The translations under genes and the position numbers were made by a program. A DNA stretch of 64,000 nt from JAICXG01 sp036825615 (lineage in GTDB: Bacteria; Verrucomicrobiota; Verrucomicrobiia; Chthoniobacterales; UBA10450). Below are positions 1 through 8,924 of this stretch, piece after piece. Each line of letters opens with the position of its first letter. The stretch's first letter is position 1. The notes under the pieces are model-generated. The model did no database searches. It was not told the origin of the DNA and saw only the letters and a program-made list of their open reading frames with translations. The DNA lies in the NCBI GenBank assembly GCA_036825615.1, contig DAISXY010000002.1, positions 124,001 to 188,000 on the forward strand, written 5' to 3'.

Positions 1-419
1 CGCACACGAACGCGCGGCGCTTCCTCGATATCGAGCGCAACATCAGCGACGAACAGATCAAAATGATCGGGGAGCGCGGCGGGGTGATCGGCATCAATGC
101 GATTCTCGTTAGTCCGACAAAGGAAGAGGCGACGCTCGATCGTTACCTTGATCACATCGAGCACGTGGTCGATTTGATCGGGATTGAGGGCGTCGGGATC
201 GGATTCGATTTCTGTCAGTTTCTCTGGCGCCAAATGCCGAAGGCGCTCCGCGACGACCTCGAGACGAAATTGACGCGGCCGCATTTCATCCCCGAGCTCG
301 ACAACCACTCCGATGCACCCAGGGTCACGCGCAAGCTGATCGAGCGCGGTTTCACGAACTCGGAGATCGAAAAATTTCTCCGCGGCAACTGGCTGCGCGT
401 CTTGAAGCAGCTGCTTTAG
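1..419 (+). CDS. membrane dipeptidase (peptidase family M19), C-terminal part
   Basis: Only the C-terminal ~139 codons lie in the window; the open frame runs in from the left edge. It opens with HTNARRFLDIERNISDEQI, matching the H-S-N-A-R ... R-N-x-(S/T)-D-E-x-(I/M) segment of family M19 (renal-dipeptidase type) zinc dipeptidases. The later IGIEGVGIGFDF segment matches the family's (V/I)G-x-DHV-x-(I/L)GxDFDG-type strand. The C-terminal part has the usual GF-x-E-I-x-K-x-LGGN-W-x-R-V ending, here as GFTNSEIEKFLRGNWLRVL. Proteins of this family hydrolyse dipeptides, often D-amino-acid-containing ones. The metal-binding N-terminal half is outside the window. Family assignment is firm; substrate unknown. 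Confidence 0.85.
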   Translation, partial: HTNARRFLDIERNISDEQIKMIGERGGVIGINAILVSPTKEEATLDRYLDHIEHVVDLIGIEGVGIGFDFCQFLWRQMPKALRDDLETKLTRPHFIPELDNHSDAPRVTRKLIERGFTNSEIEKFLRGNWLRVLKQLL

Positions 420-485
420 CCAACCCGGGGTGAGCCATCTTGCCTGACTCGCCCAGGCGGCGCATGTATAGTTCGGTCCACGAGC

Positions 486-1943
486 GTGCAGAAGGAATTT
501 CGGAAGATCCAAAATTTTGTCGGCGGGAAGTTCGTCGCGCCAATCGGCGGCAAGTATCTCGACAACATCGAGCCGGCAACGGGCAAACCTTATTCGTTAG
601 TCCCGGACAGCGACGGGCGTGATGTCGAAGCCGCAGTCAAGGCGGCCGAGGAAGCTTTTCCGTCCTGGTCGCGAACTCCGGCAGCGGAGCGGTCGCGTAT
701 CCTGCTTCGGATTGCCGACCTGATCGAGCGCGACCTGGAGAAGTTGGCTCGCGCCGAGTCGATCGACACGGGCAAACCGCTCTCGCTCGCGCGCAGCCTC
801 GATATCCCGCGGGCCTCGAGCAATTTTCGTTTTTTCGCGACCGCGATTCTGCACACCGAAAACGAAGCCCACATCACCGATGGGATTGCTTTCAACTACA
901 CCCTGCGCCAGCCGCGCGGCCTCGTCGGCCTGATCTCGCCCTGGAATCTGCCGCTCTATTTGTTGAGCTGGAAGATCGCGCCTGCGATCGCGGTCGGGAA
1001 TACCGCGGTCGCAAAACCGAGCGAACTGACGCCGATGACCGCGTTCTTGCTTTGCGAAATCTGTCGCGAGGCGGGTTTGCCCGATGGCGTCCTCAATATC
1101 GTCCACGGCACGGGGCCAAACGTCGGCGCCGCCATCACCGCGCATCCGAAAATCGGGACCATTTCCTTCACCGGCGGCACGGTCACCGGGCGCAAGGTCG
1201 CGGAGGCGGGCGCGCCGCTTTTCAAAAAAATCTCGCTCGAACTGGGCGGGAAAAATCCCAACATCATTTTCGCCGACGCCGATCTCGAGGCGGCGCTTGC
1301 CGGGAGCGTACGTTCCTCTTTCGCGAACCAGGGCCAGGTCTGTCTCTGTGGTTCGCGTGTGTTCGTCGAACGCGCGAAATACGACGAATTCGTGCAACGC
1401 TTCACCGAGCGGGTGTCGCAACTGAAGCAGGGCGATCCGCTCGAGCCGGAGACGGAACAGGGAGCGATCGTCTCGAAGATGCAGCTTGAGAAGGTAAAGT
1501 ATTACGTCGAGCTGGCGAAGCAGGAGGGTGGCAAAATTGTCCTCGGCGGAGAAGAGCCCGCGCCGCCTAACGACCGCTGCCGCGATGGATATTTCTTTCC
1601 GCCCACCGTCATCACCGGGCTGCCAGTGGCATGTCGCGTAAACCGCGAAGAAATTTTCGGACCGGTCGTGACGATCACTCCCTTCGAGAGGGAAGAGGAA
1701 GTGATTCGTTATGCCAATGATGTTGAATACGGCCTTTCCTCGAGCGTCTGGACCCAAAACCTCAGCCGCGCCCATCGCGTCGCGGAACAGATTCACGCCG
1801 GCACGGTCTGGATCAACTGCTGGCTCGTGCGCGACCTGCGCGTTCCGTTTGGCGGGATGAAGCAGAGCGGCGTTGGTCGCGAAGGGGGCGAGGAAGCGCT
1901 TCGTTTTTTCACTGAACCGAAGAACGTCTGCATCGCCAGATGA
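486..1943 (+). CDS. aldehyde dehydrogenase, 2-aminomuconic/2-hydroxymuconic semialdehyde type
   Basis: 485 aa NAD-dependent aldehyde dehydrogenase of normal length, started here at a GTG. The conserved core is present: SPWNLPLY, the nucleotide-binding FTGG (SFTGGTVTGRKVAE), the general base Glu252 in SLELGGKNPN, and the catalytic Cys286 in NQGQVCLCGSR. The C-terminal PFGGMKQSGVGREGG matches the ALDH8/2-hydroxymuconic-semialdehyde branch. The next genes are DUF2277 and a RidA-family protein closely resembling 2-aminomuconate deaminase, so oxidation of 2-aminomuconic semialdehyde (tryptophan/3-hydroxyanthranilate or nitroaromatic catabolism) is the best inference. A copy of the GCCTAACGA motif lies inside the gene (1565-1573), read as Pro-Asn-Asp. 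Confidence 0.9.
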   Translation: MQKEFRKIQNFVGGKFVAPIGGKYLDNIEPATGKPYSLVPDSDGRDVEAAVKAAEEAFPSWSRTPAAERSRILLRIADLIERDLEKLARAESIDTGKPLSLARSLDIPRASSNFRFFATAILHTENEAHITDGIAFNYTLRQPRGLVGLISPWNLPLYLLSWKIAPAIAVGNTAVAKPSELTPMTAFLLCEICREAGLPDGVLNIVHGTGPNVGAAITAHPKIGTISFTGGTVTGRKVAEAGAPLFKKISLELGGKNPNIIFADADLEAALAGSVRSSFANQGQVCLCGSRVFVERAKYDEFVQRFTERVSQLKQGDPLEPETEQGAIVSKMQLEKVKYYVELAKQEGGKIVLGGEEPAPPNDRCRDGYFFPPTVITGLPVACRVNREEIFGPVVTITPFEREEEVIRYANDVEYGLSSSVWTQNLSRAHRVAEQIHAGTVWINCWLVRDLRVPFGGMKQSGVGREGGEEALRFFTEPKNVCIAR

Positions 1944-1972
1944 CAGGCGATCCAGCCTAACGAGAGAAGATT

Positions 1973-2308
1973 ATGTGCCGAAACATCAAAACGCTTTACA
2001 ACTTTGCCCCGCCCGCGAGCGCGGAAGAGATCCGCGCTTCCGCGCTCCAGTTTGTGCGCAAACTGAGCGGATTTACCCGCCCGGCGAAGGCAAACGAGGC
2101 GGCCTTCAACCGCGCGGTCGATGAGGTTACTCATGCCGCGCAGCACCTGTTCGATTCACTTGTGACCAATGCACCCGCACGTGACCGGGAAAAAGAAGCA
2201 CGTAAAGCGCGTGCGCGATCGGCCCGGCGATTCGCCGTCCGCCAGGATCTCAGTGGGAGGAAGAGCGGAATTTCAACTCCCAGCAGTGCGGAGGTGACCG
2301 CGCAGTGA
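1973..2308 (+). CDS. DUF2277 family protein
   Basis: 111 aa. The N-terminal ~88 residues match the DUF2277 family strongly: MCRNIKTLYNF start, PPASAEEIRASALQFVRKLSG, NEAAFNRAVDEV and a basic APARDREKEARKARARSARRF tail. Function of the family is unknown. The last ~25 residues look unconserved. The final GTGA overlaps the start of the RidA gene by 4 nt, which implies translational coupling and cotranscription with the aldehyde dehydrogenase and RidA. A GCCTAACGA motif lies just upstream (1955-1963). Confidence 0.85.
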   Translation: MCRNIKTLYNFAPPASAEEIRASALQFVRKLSGFTRPAKANEAAFNRAVDEVTHAAQHLFDSLVTNAPARDREKEARKARARSARRFAVRQDLSGRKSGISTPSSAEVTAQ

Positions 2309-2730
2309 GCCGCGACATCGAAAGTTCGCGTGCCGCGGAGCCGGTGGGCGCATTCCCGCACGCCAAACGGGTGGGCAACCTGCTGTTTCTCTCCGGGATC
2401 GGTCCGCGGGTGCGCGGGAGCAGGGAGATTCCCGGCGTCACGTTTGATGGAGCGCGGAATGTCGCCAGCTACGACATCGAGAAACAGTGCCACGCCGTTT
2501 TCGAGAATGTGAGACTTGTGCTCGAAGATGCCGGGGCGAGCTGGAACGACATCGTCGACGTCACGGTTTTCCTCACGAACATGAAGCAGGATTTCTCGAT
2601 TTTTAATCGCATCTACCCGGAGTATTTCGCCGGTCCGGGAAAACCGAATCCGACCCGGACGACCGTCGAAGTTGGAGCGTTGCCGACGCCGATCGCGATC
2701 GAGCTCAAAGTGATCGCGGCCCTCAGTTGA
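2305..2730 (+). CDS. RidA/YjgF family, probable 2-aminomuconate deaminase
   Basis: 141 aa, GTG start overlapping the previous stop by 4 nt. The RidA fold is clear: GNLLFLSGIGP, SYDIEKQCHAVFENVRLVLEDAG, DIVDVTVFLTNM, RTTVEVGALPTPIAIELKVIA. Length and the ETGI-like segments (SREIPGVTFD; PHAKRVGNLL) resemble 2-aminomuconate deaminases (AmnD-type), which remove ammonia from 2-aminomuconate, more than generic enamine deaminases of ~128 aa. The aldehyde dehydrogenase upstream would make its substrate, so gene order supports the role. A generic enamine/imine deaminase is the alternative. The 3' end overlaps the converging membrane-protein gene by 8 nt. Confidence 0.8.
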   Translation: MSRDIESSRAAEPVGAFPHAKRVGNLLFLSGIGPRVRGSREIPGVTFDGARNVASYDIEKQCHAVFENVRLVLEDAGASWNDIVDVTVFLTNMKQDFSIFNRIYPEYFAGPGKPNPTRTTVEVGALPTPIAIELKVIAALS

Positions 2731-3382
2731 GCTCGCGCTCGAACCGTTCGATTTCGTCCAGCGTTGCCTGAGCGCGGTTGACACTGCGCCCGATCCAGCT
2801 GCGCCGGAGCGCGGCACCCCACTTTCCGCTCGAACATGAGAGCCGGAAGAGACCGTAAGCGATCCCGAGGCAGATGAGGCCGTTGGCGATGAGCCAGATC
2901 AGGTTCTGCGGTTTACCGAGCCAATCGCCACTCCCCTGGCCGTCGAACGCGAGCAAAAAGAACGGCAGCCAGAGGACCGATCCCATAACCCCAAACCAGA
3001 AGGCGGCGCGAATTTGCCAGGCGCGCAGATCGGCGAGCTGCTTTTGAATTTCGATCACCGGCGCGGCGAAGTTGACCCGGCGAATCAGGGAAAGATCGCG
3101 AATTGCGAAAGCGACACGCATGATGCCGCAGGCCAGGAGCAGAATGGCACAGACGAGCGGGATCGGCGTGCTAACATGCCGGGCCCAGAGCCATCCGACC
3201 CAGATAAGCAGAACACCTCCGACAAGCCGCGCCGCCTTTCCGATCACGAGCTGGCGAAGGTCAATTCGAAACTGCGCGAGCTTGCTTTCGCGGAGCTGAT
3301 GCAGCGCGCGATTCTGCCGTTCCAGTTTTTGGCTCAGTTCCTTCCAGGCAATTTTCAGATCTTCGAGTGTAGTTGGTTCCAT
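2723..3382 (-). CDS. small integral membrane protein paired with an ECF sigma factor
   Basis: 219 aa starting MEPTTLEDLKIAWKELSQKL. The first ~50 residues are a charged, heptad-like cytoplasmic helix. About four hydrophobic segments follow (roughly 54-72, 75-93, 122-142 and 152-172), then a charged tail. The start codon lies 6 nt past the sigma-factor stop, so the two genes form one transcript. In other bacteria a membrane protein directly after an ECF sigma gene is often its regulator; no known anti-sigma motif is visible, so this is only inference. The family is not recognised. Confidence 0.65.
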   Translation of the reverse strand: MEPTTLEDLKIAWKELSQKLERQNRALHQLRESKLAQFRIDLRQLVIGKAARLVGGVLLIWVGWLWARHVSTPIPLVCAILLLACGIMRVAFAIRDLSLIRRVNFAAPVIEIQKQLADLRAWQIRAAFWFGVMGSVLWLPFFLLAFDGQGSGDWLGKPQNLIWLIANGLICLGIAYGLFRLSCSSGKWGAALRRSWIGRSVNRAQATLDEIERFERELN

Positions 3383-3387
3383 AGTCG

Positions 3388-3900
3388 TTAGGCGTTGGTT
3401 GTGAGTTCCTGGCGCAGGCGGTCCTTTAATCGGCTTAGCTTCGTGGCGACGTTGGTTTCGGTGAGGCCGAGGACGGACGCGATTTCGCCATAGCTGCAAT
3501 CGTCCAGATAAAGGAGGAGCAGGGCGCGATCGAGCGGCTGGCATTTGGCGATCAGCCGATGCAAGAGTGCGATTCGTTCCTCCATTTCCGGCGAGCTTGA
3601 GGGCTCCTGCACTGGCTCATGTTTTGTTTCATCGAACTCGACCATTTCGCGCCCGGGCCGGCTGTGTTTGCGGAGAAAGGAAATCGAAACGTTGAGCGCG
3701 ATCCGATACATCCAGGTCGAGAACGGGCGGTCCGGTGAATAGCGCGGAAAAGCGCGCCAAAGCTGGAGCGCGATTTCCTGCATCAGGTCGTGCCGGTCGC
3801 TCTCGGTCGCGGCGTAGCCATAGGCGACTTTCCGAACAATGCCGCCGTGCTGCTCGAGCAGGCGCTCAAATTCTGCTCGTGTCGCTTGCGGCTCGCTCAT
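3388..3900 (-). CDS. ECF-type RNA polymerase sigma factor
   Basis: 170 aa from MSEPQATRAEFERLLEQHG; an ATG 42 nt further upstream is possible, but GGAAAG ahead of the chosen start fits a ribosome site. Sigma region 2 is seen in ATESDRHDLMQEIALQLWRAFPRY and FSTWMYRIALNVSISFLRKH. Region 4 helix-turn-helix is seen in CQPLDRALLLLYLDDCSYGEIASVLGLTETNVATKLSRLKDRL. No extra domain. The stop TAA lies inside a TCGTTAGGC motif (3385-3393). It is probably autoregulated with the membrane protein that follows; target genes cannot be read from the sequence. Confidence 0.88.
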   Translation of the reverse strand: MSEPQATRAEFERLLEQHGGIVRKVAYGYAATESDRHDLMQEIALQLWRAFPRYSPDRPFSTWMYRIALNVSISFLRKHSRPGREMVEFDETKHEPVQEPSSSPEMEERIALLHRLIAKCQPLDRALLLLYLDDCSYGEIASVLGLTETNVATKLSRLKDRLRQELTTNA

Positions 3901-4036
3901 CGCAATGAATTCTTTCCGATCTGTGGTCGCGGCCATTTGCATTCACCGGAGTGATTCGCCCGCGCGAGAAAAAAATCACAAGCATTTGCAAAATCGCGGC
4001 GATTGCTCGTTGCGCCGAAGCATCGTAAGCAAGTCC

Positions 4037-4504
4037 GTGGCAGTCGCCGGCATCCTTTCTGTTGATCACACCGGGTTCACCGTTTCGAATCTCGAACGCT
4101 CGCTCGCCTTCTGGCGCGATGTGCTTGGGTTTGAGCTCTCGCACCGGCCGCATCAGACCGGAACGCTGGCGAGCGAAATCACCGGCGTCGCGGGCGCGGA
4201 GATTTCGATCGCAGTCCTGAAAGGCTATGGACACAAAATCGAGCTGCTCGAGTATTCCGCACCGGCGGAGCGGAAGCATGGCGAGCTGCGACCATGCGAT
4301 GTTGGTTTCGTCCACGTTGCGCTTCTCGTCGAGAACCTCGACGCAATCCTGGAGGCGATTGCCAAGTCCGGCTGGAAGGCCGCCGGCCAACCGCAGACAT
4401 TGACCGCCGGACCAAACGCGGGAAAGCGCGTCGTCTACGTGCGCGACCCGGACGGGACGACGATCGAGTTCATGGAACGGCCGACGGCGGCGCAGAGTCG
4501 TTAG
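4037..4504 (+). CDS. VOC-superfamily (glyoxalase/bleomycin-resistance-like) protein
   Basis: 155 aa from a GTG; the true start is uncertain because the frame stays open upstream. Two beta-alpha-beta-beta-beta modules: SVDHTGFTVSNLERSLAFWRDVLGFELSHR (first metal-ligand His in VDHTG) and VGFVHVALLVENLDAILEAIAKSGW, ending VYVRDPDGTTIEFMER, the typical ligand-Glu strand. This architecture serves glyoxalases, extradiol dioxygenases and epimerases; the reaction cannot be told here. The gene ends AGT-CGT-TAG, the stop being inside a TCGTTAGGC motif, 12 nt before the end of the converging FecR gene. Confidence 0.75.
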   Translation: MAVAGILSVDHTGFTVSNLERSLAFWRDVLGFELSHRPHQTGTLASEITGVAGAEISIAVLKGYGHKIELLEYSAPAERKHGELRPCDVGFVHVALLVENLDAILEAIAKSGWKAAGQPQTLTAGPNAGKRVVYVRDPDGTTIEFMERPTAAQSR

Positions 4505-4506
4505 GC
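4498..4506 (+). repeat. TCGTTAGGC motif overlapping a stop codon
   Basis: Representative copy of the dispersed 9-mer. Here the TAG inside the motif is the stop codon of the VOC gene, and the motif lies between two converging genes. Exact TCGTTAGGC copies on the plus strand start at 3385, 4498, 5601, 13471, 13743, 16562, 24290, 25996, 35346, 40685, 41046, 47339, 47571, 52713, 56283, 57725 and 58476. Exact GCCTAACGA (minus-strand) copies start at 1565, 1955, 16195, 20693, 36591, 37578, 40160, 40612, 41286, 41647, 44758, 49594 and 55753. Confidence 0.85.
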
Positions 4507-4515
4507 GAGCAGTGC

Positions 4516-7500
4516 TCAGGGCGCCCAGGCGCGGCGCGCTTCGTTGCTGCGGGTCAGGATATCACCCAAACGCCGCGTCGTAGCTACAGGCATCGCGCTT
4601 GGAGAAGCAACCTTCGCTTGAGGGTATATTCTATCTTTCGATCCACGAGCCTGGGCGTGGGCTGGCGCGACTGGCTGCGCTGTAACTTTATCCGCCAGAT
4701 CGAGCAGTTGGTTCGAATCGGCGACCCGCGCAATTGCAATCCGCCGCGGACCCCGAGCCGGGACATGGCCGCCGCCAGCGACGACGGAATTACCCGGGGA
4801 AACAGGATCGCTTCCTCGGGACGGTGTCGGAGGAACCGGCGCGGTCGTGGTACTTTTCGCCGGCGCCTCAATTCCACTGTCGAAGGGCGGGGCGTCAATG
4901 AGCGCAGAAGTTTGCGCGCCGTTGCCGGCAAACATTCCGGTTGTGCTCCCGTTTCCGCCTGAGCCGGTGTAGTTAGGCACGTCGGTGAAGACACTTGCCG
5001 CGACTCCGTTATCGCCCGCGATTGTGACAATCACGCCGTTATTTATCGTCACAGTCTTCCCGGCGATAATTACACTGCTGTTACTGGTGAGAGTGACATT
5101 GGAGACAAAGGTGATCAGGCCGTTGCTCCCGGGCGCGTAAAGCTTCAGTTCGGTATCACCGGTGAGCGGTCCGCTGCCAATCGTCAGGCTGCCATTGTCG
5201 CCGAAAGCGCCGATCTTGAGAATGTCGGCATGCATCGAGGCGGCGTTGAGCGTGATCCCGCCGTCCGCGCCGGTGATGGTGGAGCGAAGCGTGCCCCCAA
5301 CTTCGTAGGTGCCGCCGCTGAAATCGATCGCAGCTGTCGTCGCCGGTTGCGCATTGCTCCTCTCGCCCGGTTTTTCCCCGGTCTGAGTCAGATCAATGCT
5401 GACTGTCGCGTCGCCGGTCGTCGTGAAGGTATCGGCGACGATCAGATCAATCGTGGCATCGCCGGCGATGGTGCCGTTGAGGCTGTCGATCTGAAGCAGG
5501 AGCGAGTTGGCCGAGAAAGAACCCAGACTAAGGCCAATCAGGGCGTCGCCGCCGATCGAGCCGGTTTCATTCATAATCTCGATGAAAGCGTCTCCTATAC
5601 TCGTTAGGCTGCCGGTCAGGCCGGCCTGAAGGAGCGCGTTGCTGCCGATGCTGCCGCCGTCATTCGGGATTTCGAACTCGAGAGTGCCCTGGGTGACGAA
5701 GTTGTTGGCCGCGAGCGAGGAACTTGCCTGGCCGCTGATAGAACCATCGGTGTTCGTCAGGTTGAGGAAAGCGTCTCCCTCAACGTTGATGTCACCTTCA
5801 GCGGCGACGTCCACGGTTGCATTGCCCTCAATGTTCCCGGAGCCATTGGAGATCAGGAACTCGGCGAAGCCAGTGCTATTGAACCCGCCCAAGGTGATGA
5901 GAGAAAGCGCGTCCCCGCTAATTGTTCCGCCGCTATTAAGGAGGTTGAAAAAGGAGTTGGTGCCGATGGTGACCTGATCGGGAAGCGCAATGGCGAGCGT
6001 GGCCGTGCCGCCGATTGTGCCGTTATCGTTCCAGACCTGGATCTCGGAAAAATCTCCGCTCGTCAGGCTGGTCGCGGTGAAACTCATGCTCGCTGAGCCG
6101 CCGATGCTGCCGCCAGTGTTAAGGATGTTACTGAAAGTGTCAGTCCCGACGTCAATCGAACCGCTCGAAGTCACTACCACCGTCGCGTTTCCGCCGATTG
6201 TGCCGTTGGTATTATTGATGAGCGGTTGGAACAGGTTACCTGTGGTAATGTTCGCAGCAGTGAGACTGACGGCGGCATCGCCGGAGATCGTCCCGCCAAG
6301 ACTGAGAAAACGAAAGTCGTTGTTAAGCACTGCGAACTCACCGGCGCCGCCGCTAAGAATGTCGCCTGCCAGTGCCACGGCGACAGTTGCACTCCCGTCA
6401 ATCGTTCCACCGGGCAGAGTAATCGCTCCATCGGTATCGGCGGAGTTTTGCACATCGAAAAAGAGATCGCCCAGGGTGTTAATCGTGCCAGCGATGCCGG
6501 CATTGATGACCGCCAAGCCCCCAATGTGACCACCGCCATCGTTGTAAAGAAAGGTGAAGAGCCCGCCGCCCGCGGTAATATTCGCGGCCGAAAGGTTGAT
6601 CGTAGCGCTGGACGTAATCTCGCCACCGACGAAAAGGCCTTCATTGCTGAAGATCGAGTTATCGATTGAAAACCCTGAGTCGGCTCCAGTTGTCACGTCA
6701 CCGCTGGAGGCAACCGACAAGGTCGCGGGTCCGGCAATGGTACCACCAGAGTTATTAAAGATGTTGACGTCGAGACTACCGCCAATCGACATCGCCCCGG
6801 CAGAGAGATTCAATAAAGCGGAGGAACTGATCGTTCCGCCCGGATCCCCATTATTGATCGTAAGATCCGCGAAGTCATCGCTTGTGAGGGTGCCACCAAC
6901 ATTGAAGGAAACGCTCGCGCCGCTGCCGATCGAACCGCCATTGTTATTGTCGAGGAAGAGGTCGATTGAGCTCGCCGTAAAATTTCCGCCGCTGGAAACG
7001 GCTAACGCGGCAATAGTTTCGATCTGTGCGCCGGTGTTGTCGATCGTCAGGCTAAGGCCGTTAGGGCCGTTGACGGTGGTGTCGCCGGCGAAGCTCGCGA
7101 CATTGATTAAGGCATTGCTGATGACGTCGCTGTTTGTGATCGATAGAGTCAGGTCCTGGCCAATCGTGATCGCCTGTCCGGCTATCAAAGAGACAATGAG
7201 TCCATTGAGCGAGGCATTCTCGCTCGTTTCGTCAATCGTGAGAGAATTAGTCGCCGCGATATTTCCTTCCGAGAGCAGGCCGACGATCGAGCTACCGGCA
7301 ACTGCCGCATCAAAGGTAAGGGTCGAGTCCGCCCCGCGCGCATAGACTCCAAGGGTCGAGATATCCTGGAATGACAGATCCGATGTGAGCGTGATCGAAC
7401 CGTCTTGCGTGGTCAGAAAGAGCAGGTTGAGATTCGAAAAATTCAGGACACCACCGGGCGGACCGGATGTAAGGTCGCCCACACTGATGAGGGCGAGGTT

Positions 7501-8850
7501 ATTCGGATCGTCCGGGCCCACTATGACGGTCGGGTTGCCTGTAATGCTCAGGGCGGCGAATTTGAACGCCGCCACCGGCAACCGATCGCCAACAAAGATG
7601 TTCTGGTCGAACCCGATCATGTTATCGAAATCAGAGGACGCGCCAAAAAACCAGAGCGAGGCCGGGCCATCGAGGTCCGAACCACGATAGAGGGTTCCGA
7701 AATCGGTCATCCCGTTGGTCGTGATCGTGGGATCGGTTGTGATCGTGGTTTCGCTGGAGATGACGTAAGGCACGGGCGAAGAAATTACTGGCGGCGTCCC
7801 GGTCTTACTCGGAGTCGGTGTTACTGTCGGGGTGACCGTTGGCGTAGTAGTAGGTGTGACTGTTGGGGTGACGGTCGGGGTGACGCTTGGAGTTACGGTC
7901 GGGGTGACACTTGGAGTTACGGTTGGGGTGACACTTGGAGTCACTGTTGGGGTGACTGTCGGAGTCACGGTCGGTGTGATAGTCGGTGTGGACGTCGGCG
8001 AGGGCGTTGGTGAAAACAGGGTTTGGCGGCTCGAATTCGAGTTTGCCTGGTCGACGAGATTCGTCTGGGTTGGATCGAGCAGACTTACGGCCGTGCCGCT
8101 GCCAAAGATCACGAGGTTGGTATTAATCAGGCCGCCTTCGCTTTTTTGCTCGGTCTGCGTGGCGATGGCGTGCTGGATCAGAGTCAGACTTTCGAGCGGT
8201 GGAAAACCGGTTATGAGCAACGAGGTTTTCATCAGGCGCTCGAGATCGACATCGACCGGTTCAGGCAGGCTGGTGCCGTTTGGGTTAACGATCAGCATCT
8301 GGCCGGCATGCACCAGAACCGATTCGCCGACGCGGTTATTGCGAAAGATCCGGCCAGTGCCTTCGAGGACGATGAACTTGCAATAGGCGTTCGGATGGTA
8401 TTCGAGCAGGATGGTGGTGCCGGTGATGGCAGCGGTGATGGCCGCAGTCCGGATTTGCGCGCCGCCGGCATCTTTCGGGACGCGCAGGAGCATGGCGCCG
8501 CCGCCGAGATCGAGATTACGGGTGCCTTCGTTGAAACTAAAGATCGTGTTGGCTCCGAGGCGGGCGAGGGTCCGATCCGTGAAGGTCAATTCGGCGCGGG
8601 ATTCGACCCCGGTCCGCACGCCGGTGCCATCGCGGATTTCGTCGCTCACACGGGCGGCGCGCGGCGCGGCTTGCTCGGGCAGCAGGTTTACTTCCCTGAC
8701 GATCTGGGTGACGCGGGCCTGTTTCAGGCGGGCAGCCTGCAAGGGAGCAAGCGAAAGAAGGCAAAGGAGGAGCAAGCACCAGCGGATAGATGCGGAGAAA
8801 GCTGAGCCAAGAGCTGTCTCAGCTTGGCAGGAGAGATCCAGGTTTTTCAT
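4516..8850 (-). CDS. giant FecR-domain beta-helix exoprotein (first copy)
   Basis: 1444 aa. Residues 1-39 form a Sec signal peptide (hydrophobic WCLLLLCLLSLAPLQA). A FecR-like domain follows, ~60-200 (VRTGVESRAELTFTDRTLARLG, GGAQIRTAAITAAITGTT, GQMLIVNPNG). Residues ~285-350 are a Thr-Pro linker built from about a dozen T-V-T-P units, from GGGGTGACGGTCGGAGT-like DNA repeats near 7810-7990. From ~400 to ~1230 there are many tandem ~30 aa beta-solenoid units of the form GG-x-I-x-G-x-A-x-(L/V) ... N-x-x-G-x-I. The C-terminal ~150 residues match the second copy. No autotransporter barrel and no LPXTG or PEP-CTERM signal is seen. Probably cell-surface or secreted; function unknown. Confidence 0.8.
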   Translation of the reverse strand: MKNLDLSCQAETALGSAFSASIRWCLLLLCLLSLAPLQAARLKQARVTQIVREVNLLPEQAAPRAARVSDEIRDGTGVRTGVESRAELTFTDRTLARLGANTIFSFNEGTRNLDLGGGAMLLRVPKDAGGAQIRTAAITAAITGTTILLEYHPNAYCKFIVLEGTGRIFRNNRVGESVLVHAGQMLIVNPNGTSLPEPVDVDLERLMKTSLLITGFPPLESLTLIQHAIATQTEQKSEGGLINTNLVIFGSGTAVSLLDPTQTNLVDQANSNSSRQTLFSPTPSPTSTPTITPTVTPTVTPTVTPSVTPTVTPSVTPTVTPSVTPTVTPTVTPTTTPTVTPTVTPTPSKTGTPPVISSPVPYVISSETTITTDPTITTNGMTDFGTLYRGSDLDGPASLWFFGASSDFDNMIGFDQNIFVGDRLPVAAFKFAALSITGNPTVIVGPDDPNNLALISVGDLTSGPPGGVLNFSNLNLLFLTTQDGSITLTSDLSFQDISTLGVYARGADSTLTFDAAVAGSSIVGLLSEGNIAATNSLTIDETSENASLNGLIVSLIAGQAITIGQDLTLSITNSDVISNALINVASFAGDTTVNGPNGLSLTIDNTGAQIETIAALAVSSGGNFTASSIDLFLDNNNGGSIGSGASVSFNVGGTLTSDDFADLTINNGDPGGTISSSALLNLSAGAMSIGGSLDVNIFNNSGGTIAGPATLSVASSGDVTTGADSGFSIDNSIFSNEGLFVGGEITSSATINLSAANITAGGGLFTFLYNDGGGHIGGLAVINAGIAGTINTLGDLFFDVQNSADTDGAITLPGGTIDGSATVAVALAGDILSGGAGEFAVLNNDFRFLSLGGTISGDAAVSLTAANITTGNLFQPLINNTNGTIGGNATVVVTSSGSIDVGTDTFSNILNTGGSIGGSASMSFTATSLTSGDFSEIQVWNDNGTIGGTATLAIALPDQVTIGTNSFFNLLNSGGTISGDALSLITLGGFNSTGFAEFLISNGSGNIEGNATVDVAAEGDINVEGDAFLNLTNTDGSISGQASSSLAANNFVTQGTLEFEIPNDGGSIGSNALLQAGLTGSLTSIGDAFIEIMNETGSIGGDALIGLSLGSFSANSLLLQIDSLNGTIAGDATIDLIVADTFTTTGDATVSIDLTQTGEKPGERSNAQPATTAAIDFSGGTYEVGGTLRSTITGADGGITLNAASMHADILKIGAFGDNGSLTIGSGPLTGDTELKLYAPGSNGLITFVSNVTLTSNSSVIIAGKTVTINNGVIVTIAGDNGVAASVFTDVPNYTGSGGNGSTTGMFAGNGAQTSALIDAPPFDSGIEAPAKSTTTAPVPPTPSRGSDPVSPGNSVVAGGGHVPARGPRRIAIARVADSNQLLDLADKVTAQPVAPAHAQARGSKDRIYPQAKVASPSAMPVATTRRLGDILTRSNEARRAWAP
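7800..7995 (-). repeat. short tandem repeat coding for a (TVTP)n linker
   Basis: Plus-strand DNA shows ~12-bp units of the type ggngtnacngtc repeated about a dozen times with small changes, coding Thr-Val-Thr-Pro (or Ser-Val-Thr-Pro) on the minus strand. Such tracts commonly change copy number by slippage, so linker length may vary between strains. Confidence 0.8.
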
Positions 8851-8924
8851 GGTGGCGCGAATGGATTCGCCCGAGTGTTGGCAAGCCGCGCGCCGCGGGT
8901 CAAGCTTGTAATCCTGATCCGAGC

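Noticed and set aside
597..1796. 399-codon minus-strand ORF
   Set aside because: Antisense shadow of the aldehyde dehydrogenase; Arg-rich, no family, no ribosome site.
5639..8805. Several plus-strand ORFs of 100-260 codons, one very Gly/Val-Thr rich
   Set aside because: Complement of the FecR beta-helix gene; low-complexity translation of its Thr-Pro repeat.
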